Positions 1-5,652 of a stretch of DNA of 5,658 nucleotides are shown in pieces. Numbering within the stretch: position 1 is the first letter of the stretch; each line of letters begins with the position of its first letter. Source of the stretch: UMGS1484 sp045661365 (lineage in GTDB: Bacteria > Bacillota > Clostridia > Oscillospirales > Acutalibacteraceae); the NCBI GenBank assembly GCA_045661365.1, contig JAZRFL010000053.1:1-5658 (forward strand), written 5' to 3'. The notes under the pieces were generated by a model. That model searched no databases, had not been told where the DNA came from, and was given only the letters and a program-made list of their open reading frames with translations. Both the position numbers and the translations under genes were made by a program.

Positions 1-351
1 CCCCACTTGGGCGCTTCTACGCCCGAATCGGAAGACAATTGCGCTTCTATGGCCGCAGGGGAACTGATCGATTTCTTGGAAAACGGTAATATTGTGAATT
101 CGGTAAACTTCCCTGCCGTTTCTTGCCCCCGCAGCGGCAAATGCAGAATCTGCATCATTCACAAAAACATTCCCAATATGCTGTCTGCCATTTCGGCCAT
201 TGTTTCCGGCAACGGTATTAACATTGAAAATATGTTGAACAAATCCAAAGGCGATTACGCTTATACCATTTTGGATATTGATGCCGAAGGAGAAGCCTTG
301 AAAAAGGATTTAGAAGCCATTGACGGTATCATTCGTATTCGCATAATCTAA
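1..351 (+). CDS. serA: D-3-phosphoglycerate dehydrogenase, C-terminal part (5'-truncated by window edge)
   Basis: This is the end of the enzyme that oxidises 3-phosphoglycerate to 3-phosphohydroxypyruvate with NAD+, the first committed step of serine synthesis in the cytoplasm. The frame is open from base 1. The first residues read PHLGASTPESEDNCA, a hallmark of the D-isomer-specific 2-hydroxyacid dehydrogenases, and its His is the family's catalytic acid/base. The last ~70 residues form an ACT domain, with NIPNMLSAIS, a GINIENM segment and NKSKGDYAYTILDID, the regulatory domain that often binds serine. The visible part is 116 codons ending in TAA at 349-351. The TTG at position 7 lies inside the conserved motif and is not a start. 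The protein ends directly after the ACT domain, like the shorter form of the family. The gene converges on the minus-strand genes to its right and has its own terminator. The call is firm, but the NAD-binding domain lies outside the window. Confidence 0.95.
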   Translation, partial: PHLGASTPESEDNCASMAAGELIDFLENGNIVNSVNFPAVSCPRSGKCRICIIHKNIPNMLSAISAIVSGNGINIENMLNKSKGDYAYTILDIDAEGEALKKDLEAIDGIIRIRII

Positions 352-369
352 GCACAAAGCACAAGTTTA

Positions 370-414
370 CAGCCCCGACAAGGACAAACCTTGTCGGGGC
401 TGTTGGTTTTATTT
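370..414 (+). terminator. Rho-independent terminator of serA
   Basis: A perfect 14-bp GC-rich stem (370-383 with 389-402) closes a 5-nt loop, ACAAA, 18 nt after the serA stop codon. It is followed by a T-rich run, TTGGTTTTATTT, interrupted by GG. On the minus strand the same hairpin lies just beyond the stop of the small membrane gene, but the tail there (TAAACTTGTG) is poor in T. It may stop that transcript only weakly. Confidence 0.88.
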
Positions 415-421
415 AAAAGCA

Positions 422-694
422 CTATCGACCTCCATCGATATCATAATGAAGGATCAAATCCATGAGCGGAGCAGTAATTCCCCCCACACAAAGCAAGGCG
501 TTTCCCAATTCAAACAACTTACTTCCAATGTTTGCACTAAGATAGGGTTGGTTAAGCACTGACGGAAACCAAGTAACAATTCCACATACTGCAAACGCTA
601 AAATTGACAAATAAACCGATATAATCATAACCTTCATGGGGTAGTCATGCACCATGTCCAACATCATAACAACTGTCGAAATCCAACGTTTCAT
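422..694 (-). CDS. Small two-helix membrane protein of unknown function
   Basis: I do not recognise this 90-residue protein. It has two hydrophobic segments that look like membrane helices, at about residues 20-43 (starting MKVMIISVYLSILAFAV) and 63-82 (ELGNALLCVGGITAPLMDLI). A short N-terminal segment and a linker containing polar and charged residues (about 44-62) surround them, and the protein ends in the charged tail HYDIDGGR. No signal-peptide cleavage site or catalytic motif is evident. The ATG start is supported by GAGGTGA six nt upstream and by a promoter just before that. The gene lies between the terminators of sigG and serA, so it appears to be a single-gene transcript separate from the sporulation cluster. 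The good ribosome site and clean flanking signals favour a real gene. No function is assigned. Confidence 0.72.
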   Translation of the reverse strand: MKRWISTVVMMLDMVHDYPMKVMIISVYLSILAFAVCGIVTWFPSVLNQPYLSANIGSKLFELGNALLCVGGITAPLMDLILHYDIDGGR

Positions 695-700
695 ATCCTG

Positions 701-707
701 TCACCTC
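701..707 (-). promoter_or_regulatory. Ribosome binding site of the small membrane gene
   Basis: The minus strand reads GAGGTGA, a seven-base match to the anti-Shine-Dalgarno complement AGGAGGTGA, six nt before the ATG at 692-694. This is the best ribosome binding site in the window and a main reason to accept this short ORF as a gene. Confidence 0.8.
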
Positions 708-717
708 ATCTGGCTTC

Positions 718-746
718 ATTGTAACAAACAAGCCAATCGATCACAA
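718..746 (-). promoter_or_regulatory. Sigma-A-type promoter for the small membrane gene
   Basis: On the minus strand a -35 element TTGTGA (741-746, four of six consensus bases) is followed by a 17-nt spacer and the -10 element TACAAT (718-723, five of six). The spacer ends in TGT, giving an extended -10 TGn motif. Transcription would start near position 711, leaving a leader of about 17 nt that contains the ribosome site. The promoter lies downstream of the sigG terminator, so it gives the small gene independent expression. It is inferred from pattern only. Confidence 0.6.
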
Positions 747-760
747 GATATGAAATCTTG
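744..760. repeat. Short inverted repeat overlapping the -35 element
   Basis: CAAGAT (744-749) and ATCTTG (755-760) are exact 6-bp inverted copies around the 5-nt centre ATGAA. The left arm overlaps the -35 hexamer of the promoter driving the small membrane gene, a position where a repressor could act. The repeat is short enough to be chance. Confidence 0.35.
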
Positions 761-781
761 GAGAATTTACCATGTATAGGC

Positions 782-836
782 AAAAAACAAAAAGGTAATC
801 AATCGGCTCGTCTTTTGCTCAAATTGATTACCTTTT
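782..836 (-). terminator. Rho-independent terminator of the spoIIGA-sigE-sigG cluster
   Basis: Read on the minus strand, a 14-bp perfect stem (836-823 with 803-790) begins two nt after the sigG stop codon. Its arms are AAAAGGTAATCAAT and ATTGATTACCTTTT, and the loop is 19 nt. The stem is AT-rich, but it runs into T-rich sequence (TTTTTGTTTTTT), as expected for intrinsic termination. The long loop and weak stem make it less strong than the serA terminator. Confidence 0.75.
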
Positions 837-838
837 GC

Positions 839-1609
839 TTAAATTGCTTCTTTGATTTTATCTAATGCGCATTTTTCCAATCGACTGACCTGTGCCTGAG
901 AAATACCAACTTCTTTTGCCACCTCCATTTGAGTTTTTCCTTTTAAAAACCGCAGCGAAACGATTCGTTTTTCTCGTTCACTCAAATTACGGATCGCTTC
1001 TTTCATGGCAATTTCATCCAACCAATTTTTATCGTTGGAATTGTCACCCAATTGATCCTCTACATAGATCGTATCTCCCCCGTCGGAATAAATCGGTTCA
1101 CTAAGGGAAATGGGCTCAACCACGCTCTCTAACGCCATAACGATTTCTTCCTTGGTTTTTTTCATAGCAGTGGCGATTTCTTCAATCGTAGGCTCTCGTT
1201 GCAACTGTACTTGCAACGTTTCTTTGGTCTGCATCGCATGATATGCTGTATCTCGTATAGAACGAGCCACTCGCAATTTTCCGTTATCACGCAAATAACG
1301 ACGCAGTTCTCCCAAAATCATTGGCACAGCATAGGTTGAAAAACGAACGTCAATATCCAAATTAAATCGATCGATCGCTTTGATCAAACCAATACATCCC
1401 ACCTGAAACAGATCGTCGGGGGTTTCACCTCGGGGAATAAACCGTTGTACCGCACTTAGCACCAATCGCAAATTACCGTTGATCAATTCTTCGCGAGCTT
1501 TGGTATCGCCTTGCCGCGCCAAACGAAGCAATCGCATTTTTTCCTCTTCGCTTAACACCTGAAGTTTTGCGGTATTGACACCGCAAATTTCCACCCGATT
1601 GTACTGCAT
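839..1609 (-). CDS. sigG: RNA polymerase sporulation sigma factor sigma-G
   Basis: Sigma-G directs RNA polymerase to late forespore genes after engulfment. The N-terminal VEICGV motif is diagnostic, and with the start used here the protein opens M-x-x-N-(K/R)-VEICGV, in register with B. subtilis SigG. Region 2 holds NGNLRLVLSAVQRF and DDLFQVGCIGLIKAIDRF (about 65-82), then FSTYAVPMILGELRRYLRD (about 90-108). A region 3-like stretch (REPTIEEIA) follows, then region 4 with the helix-turn-helix KTQMEVAKEVGISQAQVSRL. The NGN segment keeps the Asn that in B. subtilis SigG has been tied to recognition by the anti-sigma factor CsfB/Gin; that link is from memory. Length is 256 residues, against 260 in B. 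subtilis. An ATG two codons upstream (1613-1615) would give 258 residues but sits only 2 nt from the Shine-Dalgarno AAAGGGG (1618-1624), whereas the chosen ATG is 8 nt away. The gene follows sigE after 53 nt and is probably expressed by read-through and from its own promoter. Confidence 0.96.
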   Translation of the reverse strand: MQYNRVEICGVNTAKLQVLSEEEKMRLLRLARQGDTKAREELINGNLRLVLSAVQRFIPRGETPDDLFQVGCIGLIKAIDRFNLDIDVRFSTYAVPMILGELRRYLRDNGKLRVARSIRDTAYHAMQTKETLQVQLQREPTIEEIATAMKKTKEEIVMALESVVEPISLSEPIYSDGGDTIYVEDQLGDNSNDKNWLDEIAMKEAIRNLSEREKRIVSLRFLKGKTQMEVAKEVGISQAQVSRLEKCALDKIKEAI

Positions 1610-1617
1610 AACCATAT

Positions 1618-1624
1618 CCCCTTT
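1618..1624 (-). promoter_or_regulatory. Ribosome binding site that decides the sigG start
   Basis: The minus strand reads AAAGGGG. It lies 8 nt from the ATG at 1607-1609 but only 2 nt from the in-frame ATG at 1613-1615. Normal spacing therefore favours the inner ATG, as does the alignment with the B. subtilis SigG N-terminus. Confidence 0.7.
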
Positions 1625-1631
1625 CTGCTGT

Positions 1632-1661
1632 TAGTATTGGCAAAAAAAGGGGGCGTTATCC
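1632..1661 (-). promoter_or_regulatory. Candidate sigma-F/sigma-G-type (forespore) promoter of sigG
   Basis: On the minus strand GGATA (1657-1661) is followed by 15 nt and GCCAATACTA (1632-1641). Compared with the B. subtilis sigma-F consensus (-35 GYWTA, about 15 nt, -10 GGNNANAHTR, from memory), each element has one mismatch. Read as a sigma-G site (GHATR, about 18 nt, CATNHTA), the elements GGATA and AATACTA also have one mismatch each with correct spacing. Transcription would begin near 1625, leaving a very short leader just ahead of the ribosome site. In B. subtilis, sigG has its own sigma-F-dependent promoter, so the position fits. Confidence 0.55.
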
Positions 1662-1662
1662 T

Positions 1663-2367
1663 TTAAGAAACCTGTTCCAATTCAACTTTCAATCGACAAA
1701 TAATTCGTTTTTCCAATCGCGAAATGTACGATTGGGAAATCCCCAACATATCTGCTACTTGTTTTTGCGTCAACTCCTCTTGACCGTCCAGACCAAATCG
1801 CAAATTCATGATTTGTTTTTCTCGTGACGGCAACCGATCGATCAACACTCGCAACGTACGAAATTCATCATCTTGCTCAATTTCTCGACCAACAATATCG
1901 CTATCGGAACCCAAAACGTCAGAAAGCAAAAGTTCATTTCCATCCCAATCTACGTTTAACGGTTCATCTAACGATAACTCCCCTTTTAGAGATGACGTTT
2001 TTCGTATGTACATTAATATTTCATTTTCGATACACCGTGAAGCATAGGTAGCTAATTTAATGTTTTTTTCCGGAGAAAAGGTGTTAACAGCTTTAATCAA
2101 ACCAATGGTACCAATGGAAATTAAATCTTCGATTCCCGCACCTACGACATCAAATTTGCGTGCAATATACACCACCAAGCGCAAATTATGGGTGATCAGT
2201 TTTTCCCGCACCAACGGATCCCCTTGCTTGAGTTGTTCCATCAACAGACGCTCTTCCTCTTTGCTCAGCGGAGGCGGCAGCGCGGTGTTGCCTCCGATAT
2301 AGTCGATTCGTTTGGCAAAAAAGCGAATCCACCATTGTTTTAGCATATTTTTGATTGTTTGAATCAT
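1663..2367 (-). CDS. sigE: RNA polymerase sporulation sigma factor sigma-E (pro-sigma-E)
   Basis: Sigma-E is the first mother-cell sigma factor and is made as an inactive precursor. The 234-residue product opens with an amphipathic, aromatic and basic pro-sequence (about residues 1-22, with WW and FF pairs) before the conserved YIGGNTALPPPLSKEEE segment. By comparison with B. subtilis, cleavage is expected just before YIGG. Region 2 includes HNLRLVVYIARKF, DLISIGTIGLIKAVNTF (81-97) and LATYASRCIENEILMYIR (105-122). A conserved LSLDEPLNVDWDGNELLLSDVL linker is present, given here as LSLDEPL plus WDGNELLLSDVL. Region 4 ends with TQKQVADMLGISQSYISRL. The ATG at 2365-2367 is the only plausible start. 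The frame meets a TGA seven codons upstream with no GTG or TTG between, and starting at the next Met would remove part of the pro-sequence. A moderate Shine-Dalgarno, GGAAAGG (2378-2384), lies 10 nt upstream, inside spoIIGA. Production is probably coupled to SpoIIGA, its processing protease. Confidence 0.97.
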   Translation of the reverse strand: MIQTIKNMLKQWWIRFFAKRIDYIGGNTALPPPLSKEEERLLMEQLKQGDPLVREKLITHNLRLVVYIARKFDVVGAGIEDLISIGTIGLIKAVNTFSPEKNIKLATYASRCIENEILMYIRKTSSLKGELSLDEPLNVDWDGNELLLSDVLGSDSDIVGREIEQDDEFRTLRVLIDRLPSREKQIMNLRFGLDGQEELTQKQVADMLGISQSYISRLEKRIICRLKVELEQVS

Positions 2368-3184
2368 CCCATTCCATCCTTTCCATCAAATCTTTACCGA
2401 CCAAAGCCTGAAAACTTTGCTTCCACTCTTTGGGTGCAATCGCAACGACAACGCGCGTAAACAATGCCTGTTTTTTATCATAAACCGCCGTCATTCTTTC
2501 ACATATACCGCTTTGTAGAACACCGTTGCCATCTACTGTTTCAAAGGGAAGCAACCGATAGGTCAACGACTGATCTCCAAACAATTTTTTTGCTACCGAC
2601 GGGGTCACCATGATCAACGGTCGATCGTTATATAAATCTTGTAAGGCAAAACCGGTATCCACTTGAGCGGTTAAGCCTATCGTGCAATCCCCTTGCTGCA
2701 AATGAAGTTGGACATAATCGGGGGTAACGTCGGTACCAAAGTTTTTACGAAACAATCGTAACACGATATAACAGAACAAGGTAGCAATTACCACCATAAT
2801 GGGTGAAAGGTTATAATATACCATTCCGTTTTCCACGTACAATCCTGCTACGTGTGTTACTTCAAACAATACCGTCATGGTTCCACCAAACAAAAGGGTT
2901 GCTGACAGCAATGCGCCTGTCAGTTTGCAAAACTTTTTCAACGAGCAGCACCCAAATGCTATGATTACCCCTATGGAAGCCATTAGCATACGAATCACCA
3001 CATTTATAAACAAGGCAAGCGGTGGCAATAAAATAATAAGAGAACCCAACGATAATGCAAACGATGCTGCCAAATTACGAAAACCGCGTAATGGATGTTT
3101 GGTAATTTTGGCAACTGCAGACAGCAGAAAATAATTTACGAACAAGTTGATTGCCAGCAATACGTCTAAATACATAACTGTCAT
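2186..3184 (-). CDS. spoIIGA: Sporulation sigma-E factor-processing peptidase SpoIIGA
   Basis: SpoIIGA is the septum-membrane aspartic protease that cleaves the pro-sequence of sigma-E in response to forespore signalling. The N-terminal half holds about five membrane helices (roughly residues 3-25, 34-59, 60-81, 87-113 and 123-144), starting MTVMYLDVLLAINLFVNYFL, typical of the family. The C-terminal domain carries the protease motif QVDTGFALQD. Its Asp (about residue 176) corresponds to the catalytic Asp near 183 in B. subtilis. The start is the ATG at 3182-3184, with AAAAGGGG (3195-3202) 10 nt upstream. The ATG at 3173-3175 is an alternative. The TTG at 3209-3211 abuts the upstream hairpin and is unlikely. 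The recognisable domain ends near FQALVGKDLMERMEW, where sigE begins, yet the frame stays open for about 60 more codons inside sigE. That tail looks like shadow translation of sigE, so the true C-terminus is uncertain. Without it the length is about 272 residues; with it, 332. Confidence 0.93.
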   Translation of the reverse strand: MTVMYLDVLLAINLFVNYFLLSAVAKITKHPLRGFRNLAASFALSLGSLIILLPPLALFINVVIRMLMASIGVIIAFGCCSLKKFCKLTGALLSATLLFGGTMTVLFEVTHVAGLYVENGMVYYNLSPIMVVIATLFCYIVLRLFRKNFGTDVTPDYVQLHLQQGDCTIGLTAQVDTGFALQDLYNDRPLIMVTPSVAKKLFGDQSLTYRLLPFETVDGNGVLQSGICERMTAVYDKKQALFTRVVVAIAPKEWKQSFQALVGKDLMERMEWDDSNNQKYAKTMVDSLFCQTNRLYRRQHRAAASAEQRGRASVDGTTQARGSVGAGKTDHP

Positions 3185-3194
3185 TTCCCTCACG

Positions 3195-3202
3195 CCCCTT
3201 TT
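3195..3202 (-). promoter_or_regulatory. Ribosome binding site of spoIIGA
   Basis: The minus strand reads AAAAGGGG, 10 nt before the ATG at 3182-3184. A second purine run, GAGGG (3187-3191), is 11 nt before the alternative ATG at 3173-3175. Both are compatible with initiation, so the start is fixed only to within three codons. Confidence 0.5.
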
Positions 3203-3209
3203 ACCAAAC

Positions 3210-3258
3210 AAAAGTATACCCCCGAAACACCACAGAATCCTGTCGTGTTTCGGGGGTA
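3210..3258 (-). terminator. Hairpin terminator after the class A PBP gene
   Basis: Read on the minus strand, a perfect 14-bp stem (3258-3245 with 3230-3217, arms TACCCCCGAAACAC and GTGTTTCGGGGGTA) begins 18 nt after the PBP stop codon. After one C-C mismatch the stem continues for 4 bp (ACAG with CTGT) around a 4-nt loop. The tail TACTTTTGTTT is only moderately T-rich. The hairpin separates the PBP transcript from the sporulation cluster. On the plus strand it is also followed by T-rich sequence, but no plus-strand gene leads into it. Confidence 0.72.
3213..3246 (-). promoter_or_regulatory. Candidate spoIIG promoter (sigma-A type with wide spacing)
   Basis: On the minus strand TATACT (3213-3218) is a five-of-six match to the sigma-A -10 element. 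No -35 element is found at 17 nt, but ACGACA (3241-3246, four of six to TTGACA) lies 22 nt upstream. The B. subtilis spoIIG promoter, activated by Spo0A, also has a 22-bp spacer (from memory). Two TGTCGT cores resembling the Spo0A box TGTCGAA occur on the plus strand at 3241-3247 and 3264-3270, each five of seven. The promoter lies within the upstream terminator hairpin. It would start transcription near 3206, just ahead of the spoIIGA ribosome site. Confidence 0.4.
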
Positions 3259-3276
3259 AAGTTTGTCGTTTTGTTT

Positions 3277-5652
3277 CTATTCTTCTTCGGTTTCTTCGGG
3301 GTCGGTTTCTTCAGCGGTAACACCGTTGGTCTTCCAAGCATCATACTCAGGAATCTTGACCTGCGTAATATTGGCATAGGTACCGCCATATGGAGAGGAC
3401 CGAGTGACCTCGGTTGTAGCCACCCCACCGTGCACCATGCAAGCACCGGGGAAATTGGTGTTTTTGTAGTATCCTGTCATAGTTTTAGGACATTTATCGG
3501 TAGCGATATTGCCCGATTCAGAACAGTATTTATACACCACCACGTTACGGGAACGGTTAAAATCACACTTTTCTTTATTGGCCATGACGTTTTTCATAGT
3601 TTTCTTAAAAATAGCAGGAGCGGGGTTGGCGCCACCGGGTAGGTTGTCGTTTTCATCATAACCACACCATACAACACTAACATAGTACGGTGTGCCACCT
3701 GCAAACCAACAGTCGTGTTTATTGTCGGTGGTACCGGTTTTGCCAAACAACGGCCAACCGCCCAAAGAAGCCGCGCCGCCGGTTCCCATTGTAATAACCG
3801 TTTGCATCAGTTCATTCATAATATCGGCAGTTTCAGGGGTAATACTGGTAGAACCTTTTTCTTGATGCTTCAGCACCAGTTCACCCATAACATCATATAC
3901 AGCATAGTAGGTAGTCGGTTCATAATAGTTACCCAAATTTCCAAAGGTTGCGTACGCAGCGGCCATTTCGGTAACATTGGCACCATACACCATACCACCC
4001 AAAGCCATAGCAGAAAGCGAAATGTCAGACAAAGTCGTTCCGTCTTCCAACACCTTTTCACCAACCAACGTAGTCAAGCCAAATCGTTTTTTAAGAAAAT
4101 CATAACTACGATAAGGTGTCAACGCATTACAAACCTGTGCTGACGGCGAGTTGAGAGAACTTTGAATAGCTTTTTGAATGGTTACCATATTACCGGACCC
4201 TGCCGCTTTCGGGTAATATCCGCCATTGGGCATTTTTACGTGGAAGTCATGAACCAACGTAGAGTAGGTCCATTTGTTGGATTCAATGGCAGGCGCATAC
4301 ACCGCCAATGGTTTAATAGACGACCCGGGTTGTCGCATAGTGGGATAATAGGCACGGTTCACCACACGGTCGGCAGTTTTTTCACCGACTCCGCCAACAA
4401 TTGCTACCACATGACCGGTATAGTCCATAATGGTTTGCGCCGACTGGGCTCGCAAATCCTCGCTATTAATTGGGAAATTTTCCGGATTTTCAAAGGTTTC
4501 TTCCAACATGGCTTGCACCTCTTGGTCAACGGTCGCATAAATACGATAACCTCCGGAATATACCATGTGTTCCGCCTGCGCATGAGTCCAACCTTTTTTC
4601 TCCATCAAGTCGGCAATCAGATCATCGATCAAGGTATCGATAAAGTAACTGTTCGTTTCCTTTTCGGCGGCATTCATTTTTGAACGTTGTTCGTCAGTGG
4701 TTAAGGTCAATTCTTGTTTTAACGCCTCGTCATGTTGTTGCTCGGTAATATACCCTTCTTCTTGCATAATCGACAAGCAGGTTTCTCGACGGTTTTTATT
4801 ATCTTTGGGGCCGTCAATCGGGTTGATAGCTCCCGGCGTTTGTATGGTTGATGCCAATGACGCACTTTCGAGCAAGGTAAGATCGGCGGGCTCTTTGCCG
4901 AAATAATACCGTGCGGCAGTCCCAATTCCGTAGCAACCGTTACCGAAATAAACGGTATTGACATACCACTCCATAATGGTGGATTTGGGATAATCTTTTT
5001 CCACTTGTTGTGCTTTTAATATCTCACGAATCTTACGATCAAAACTGATCTCATCATCCTGCGTCAGGTTTTTGATCAACTGTTGCGTAATGGTAGAACC
5101 ACCCTGTCGACCACCGTAAATGTCAATAAAGCTGTTTACCAAAGCCCCCAGCGTACGCTTCCAGTCTACGCCGTCATGTTGATAAAACCGCTTGTCTTCA
5201 ATCGATACAACAGCATCGATCATGTACGGTGACAAATCGGTATAGTCACACCACACACGGTTTTGTCCTTGGTGCAATGTGGCAATTTCCTCCCATTTAC
5301 CGTCGGCGTTTTGCGCATATACCAAACTGGTAAATTCCAAACTGCTACCAACTGTCGCTTGTTGATCCAGCCCTTGTTGTTGCCAATAAAACAGATCCAG
5401 CGGAACTTTGTTTTCGGGATTGTCCAGTTGATCGCCGATCCAAACCACCAATCCTGTTGTTACGATTGCACCGGTCAAAACCAACACCAAAAACAAAGAC
5501 AACACCGTTTTACCGATAATCCCCAACGTCTTGCGCAGTTTAGATTTCGGCTTTTTATGTTTTTTGCTTTTTTTTCTTTTTGGCTTTTTCTCTTCCGATA
5601 AGGATCCGCCCTCACTCGATGCGGGTTGATCCTCGTCTAAACTTTCACTCAC
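3277..5652 (-). CDS. Class A penicillin-binding protein (bifunctional transglycosylase/transpeptidase, PBP1A type)
   Basis: This membrane-anchored enzyme polymerises lipid II into glycan strands and crosslinks the stem peptides outside the cell. A Lys-rich cytoplasmic tail (about 22-41) precedes one membrane helix (about 48-71). The GT51 transglycosylase domain shows EDKRFYQHDG (152-161, catalytic Glu152), GGSTITQQLIKN (184-195), the RKIRE motif (206-210) and EWYVNTVYFGNGCYGI. The transpeptidase domain has S444-S-I-K447 in QPGSSIKP (nucleophile Ser444), S499-L-N501, and K638-T-G-T641. All catalytic motifs are intact. The C-terminus carries a Cys-containing segment seen in many clostridial class A PBPs (C710, C721, C738, then HGG) and ends in an acidic tail. 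Length is 791 residues from a GTG at 5650-5652. The frame is still open to the window edge and the 6 nt before the GTG show no ribosome site, so the true start may lie outside. It would usually be named ponA or mrcA; the paralog cannot be fixed. Confidence 0.96.
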   Translation of the reverse strand: MSESLDEDQPASSEGGSLSEEKKPKRKKSKKHKKPKSKLRKTLGIIGKTVLSLFLVLVLTGAIVTTGLVVWIGDQLDNPENKVPLDLFYWQQQGLDQQATVGSSLEFTSLVYAQNADGKWEEIATLHQGQNRVWCDYTDLSPYMIDAVVSIEDKRFYQHDGVDWKRTLGALVNSFIDIYGGRQGGSTITQQLIKNLTQDDEISFDRKIREILKAQQVEKDYPKSTIMEWYVNTVYFGNGCYGIGTAARYYFGKEPADLTLLESASLASTIQTPGAINPIDGPKDNKNRRETCLSIMQEEGYITEQQHDEALKQELTLTTDEQRSKMNAAEKETNSYFIDTLIDDLIADLMEKKGWTHAQAEHMVYSGGYRIYATVDQEVQAMLEETFENPENFPINSEDLRAQSAQTIMDYTGHVVAIVGGVGEKTADRVVNRAYYPTMRQPGSSIKPLAVYAPAIESNKWTYSTLVHDFHVKMPNGGYYPKAAGSGNMVTIQKAIQSSLNSPSAQVCNALTPYRSYDFLKKRFGLTTLVGEKVLEDGTTLSDISLSAMALGGMVYGANVTEMAAAYATFGNLGNYYEPTTYYAVYDVMGELVLKHQEKGSTSITPETADIMNELMQTVITMGTGGAASLGGWPLFGKTGTTDNKHDCWFAGGTPYYVSVVWCGYDENDNLPGGANPAPAIFKKTMKNVMANKEKCDFNRSRNVVVYKYCSESGNIATDKCPKTMTGYYKNTNFPGACMVHGGVATTEVTRSSPYGGTYANITQVKIPEYDAWKTNGVTAEETDPEETEEE

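Noticed and set aside
7..351. A separate 114-residue gene starting at TTG 7
   Set aside because: The frame is open to base 1 and the TTG lies within the conserved PHLGAST motif, so this is the truncated end of serA.
743..780. Sporulation-type (sigma-E, G or K) promoter for the small membrane gene
   Set aside because: CATATCTTG and TATACATG partly match -10 consensus sequences, but no -35 element lies at the right distance. The sigma-A-type hexamers fit much better.
3185..3211. TTG at 3209-3211 as the spoIIGA start
   Set aside because: It adds nine residues absent from the B. subtilis protein, lies against the terminator hairpin with no ribosome site before it, and lies close to or upstream of the inferred transcription start.
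3214..3239. Sigma-H-type promoter upstream of spoIIGA (ACAGGATTC as -35)
   Set aside because: The -35 fits eight of nine bases, but the paired -10 (GGGGTATAC) lacks the GAAT core, so the sigma-A/Spo0A reading is preferred.
3201..3446. Minus-strand ORF of 81 codons across the PBP end and its terminator
   Set aside because: It overlaps the Cys-containing C-terminus of the PBP in another frame and runs through the hairpin terminator, so it is a shadow.
3271..3642. Plus-strand ORF of 123 codons
   Set aside because: It lies antisense to the 3' end of the PBP gene, which has intact domain motifs. Its product shows no recognisable domain and it has no ribosome site that I can see.
4162..4683. Plus-strand ORF of 173 codons, and the neighbouring plus-strand ORFs at 3715-4143, 4697-4906 and 5263-5601
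   Set aside because: All are antisense shadows of the PBP coding sequence, with low-complexity or His/Arg-rich translations and no motif.
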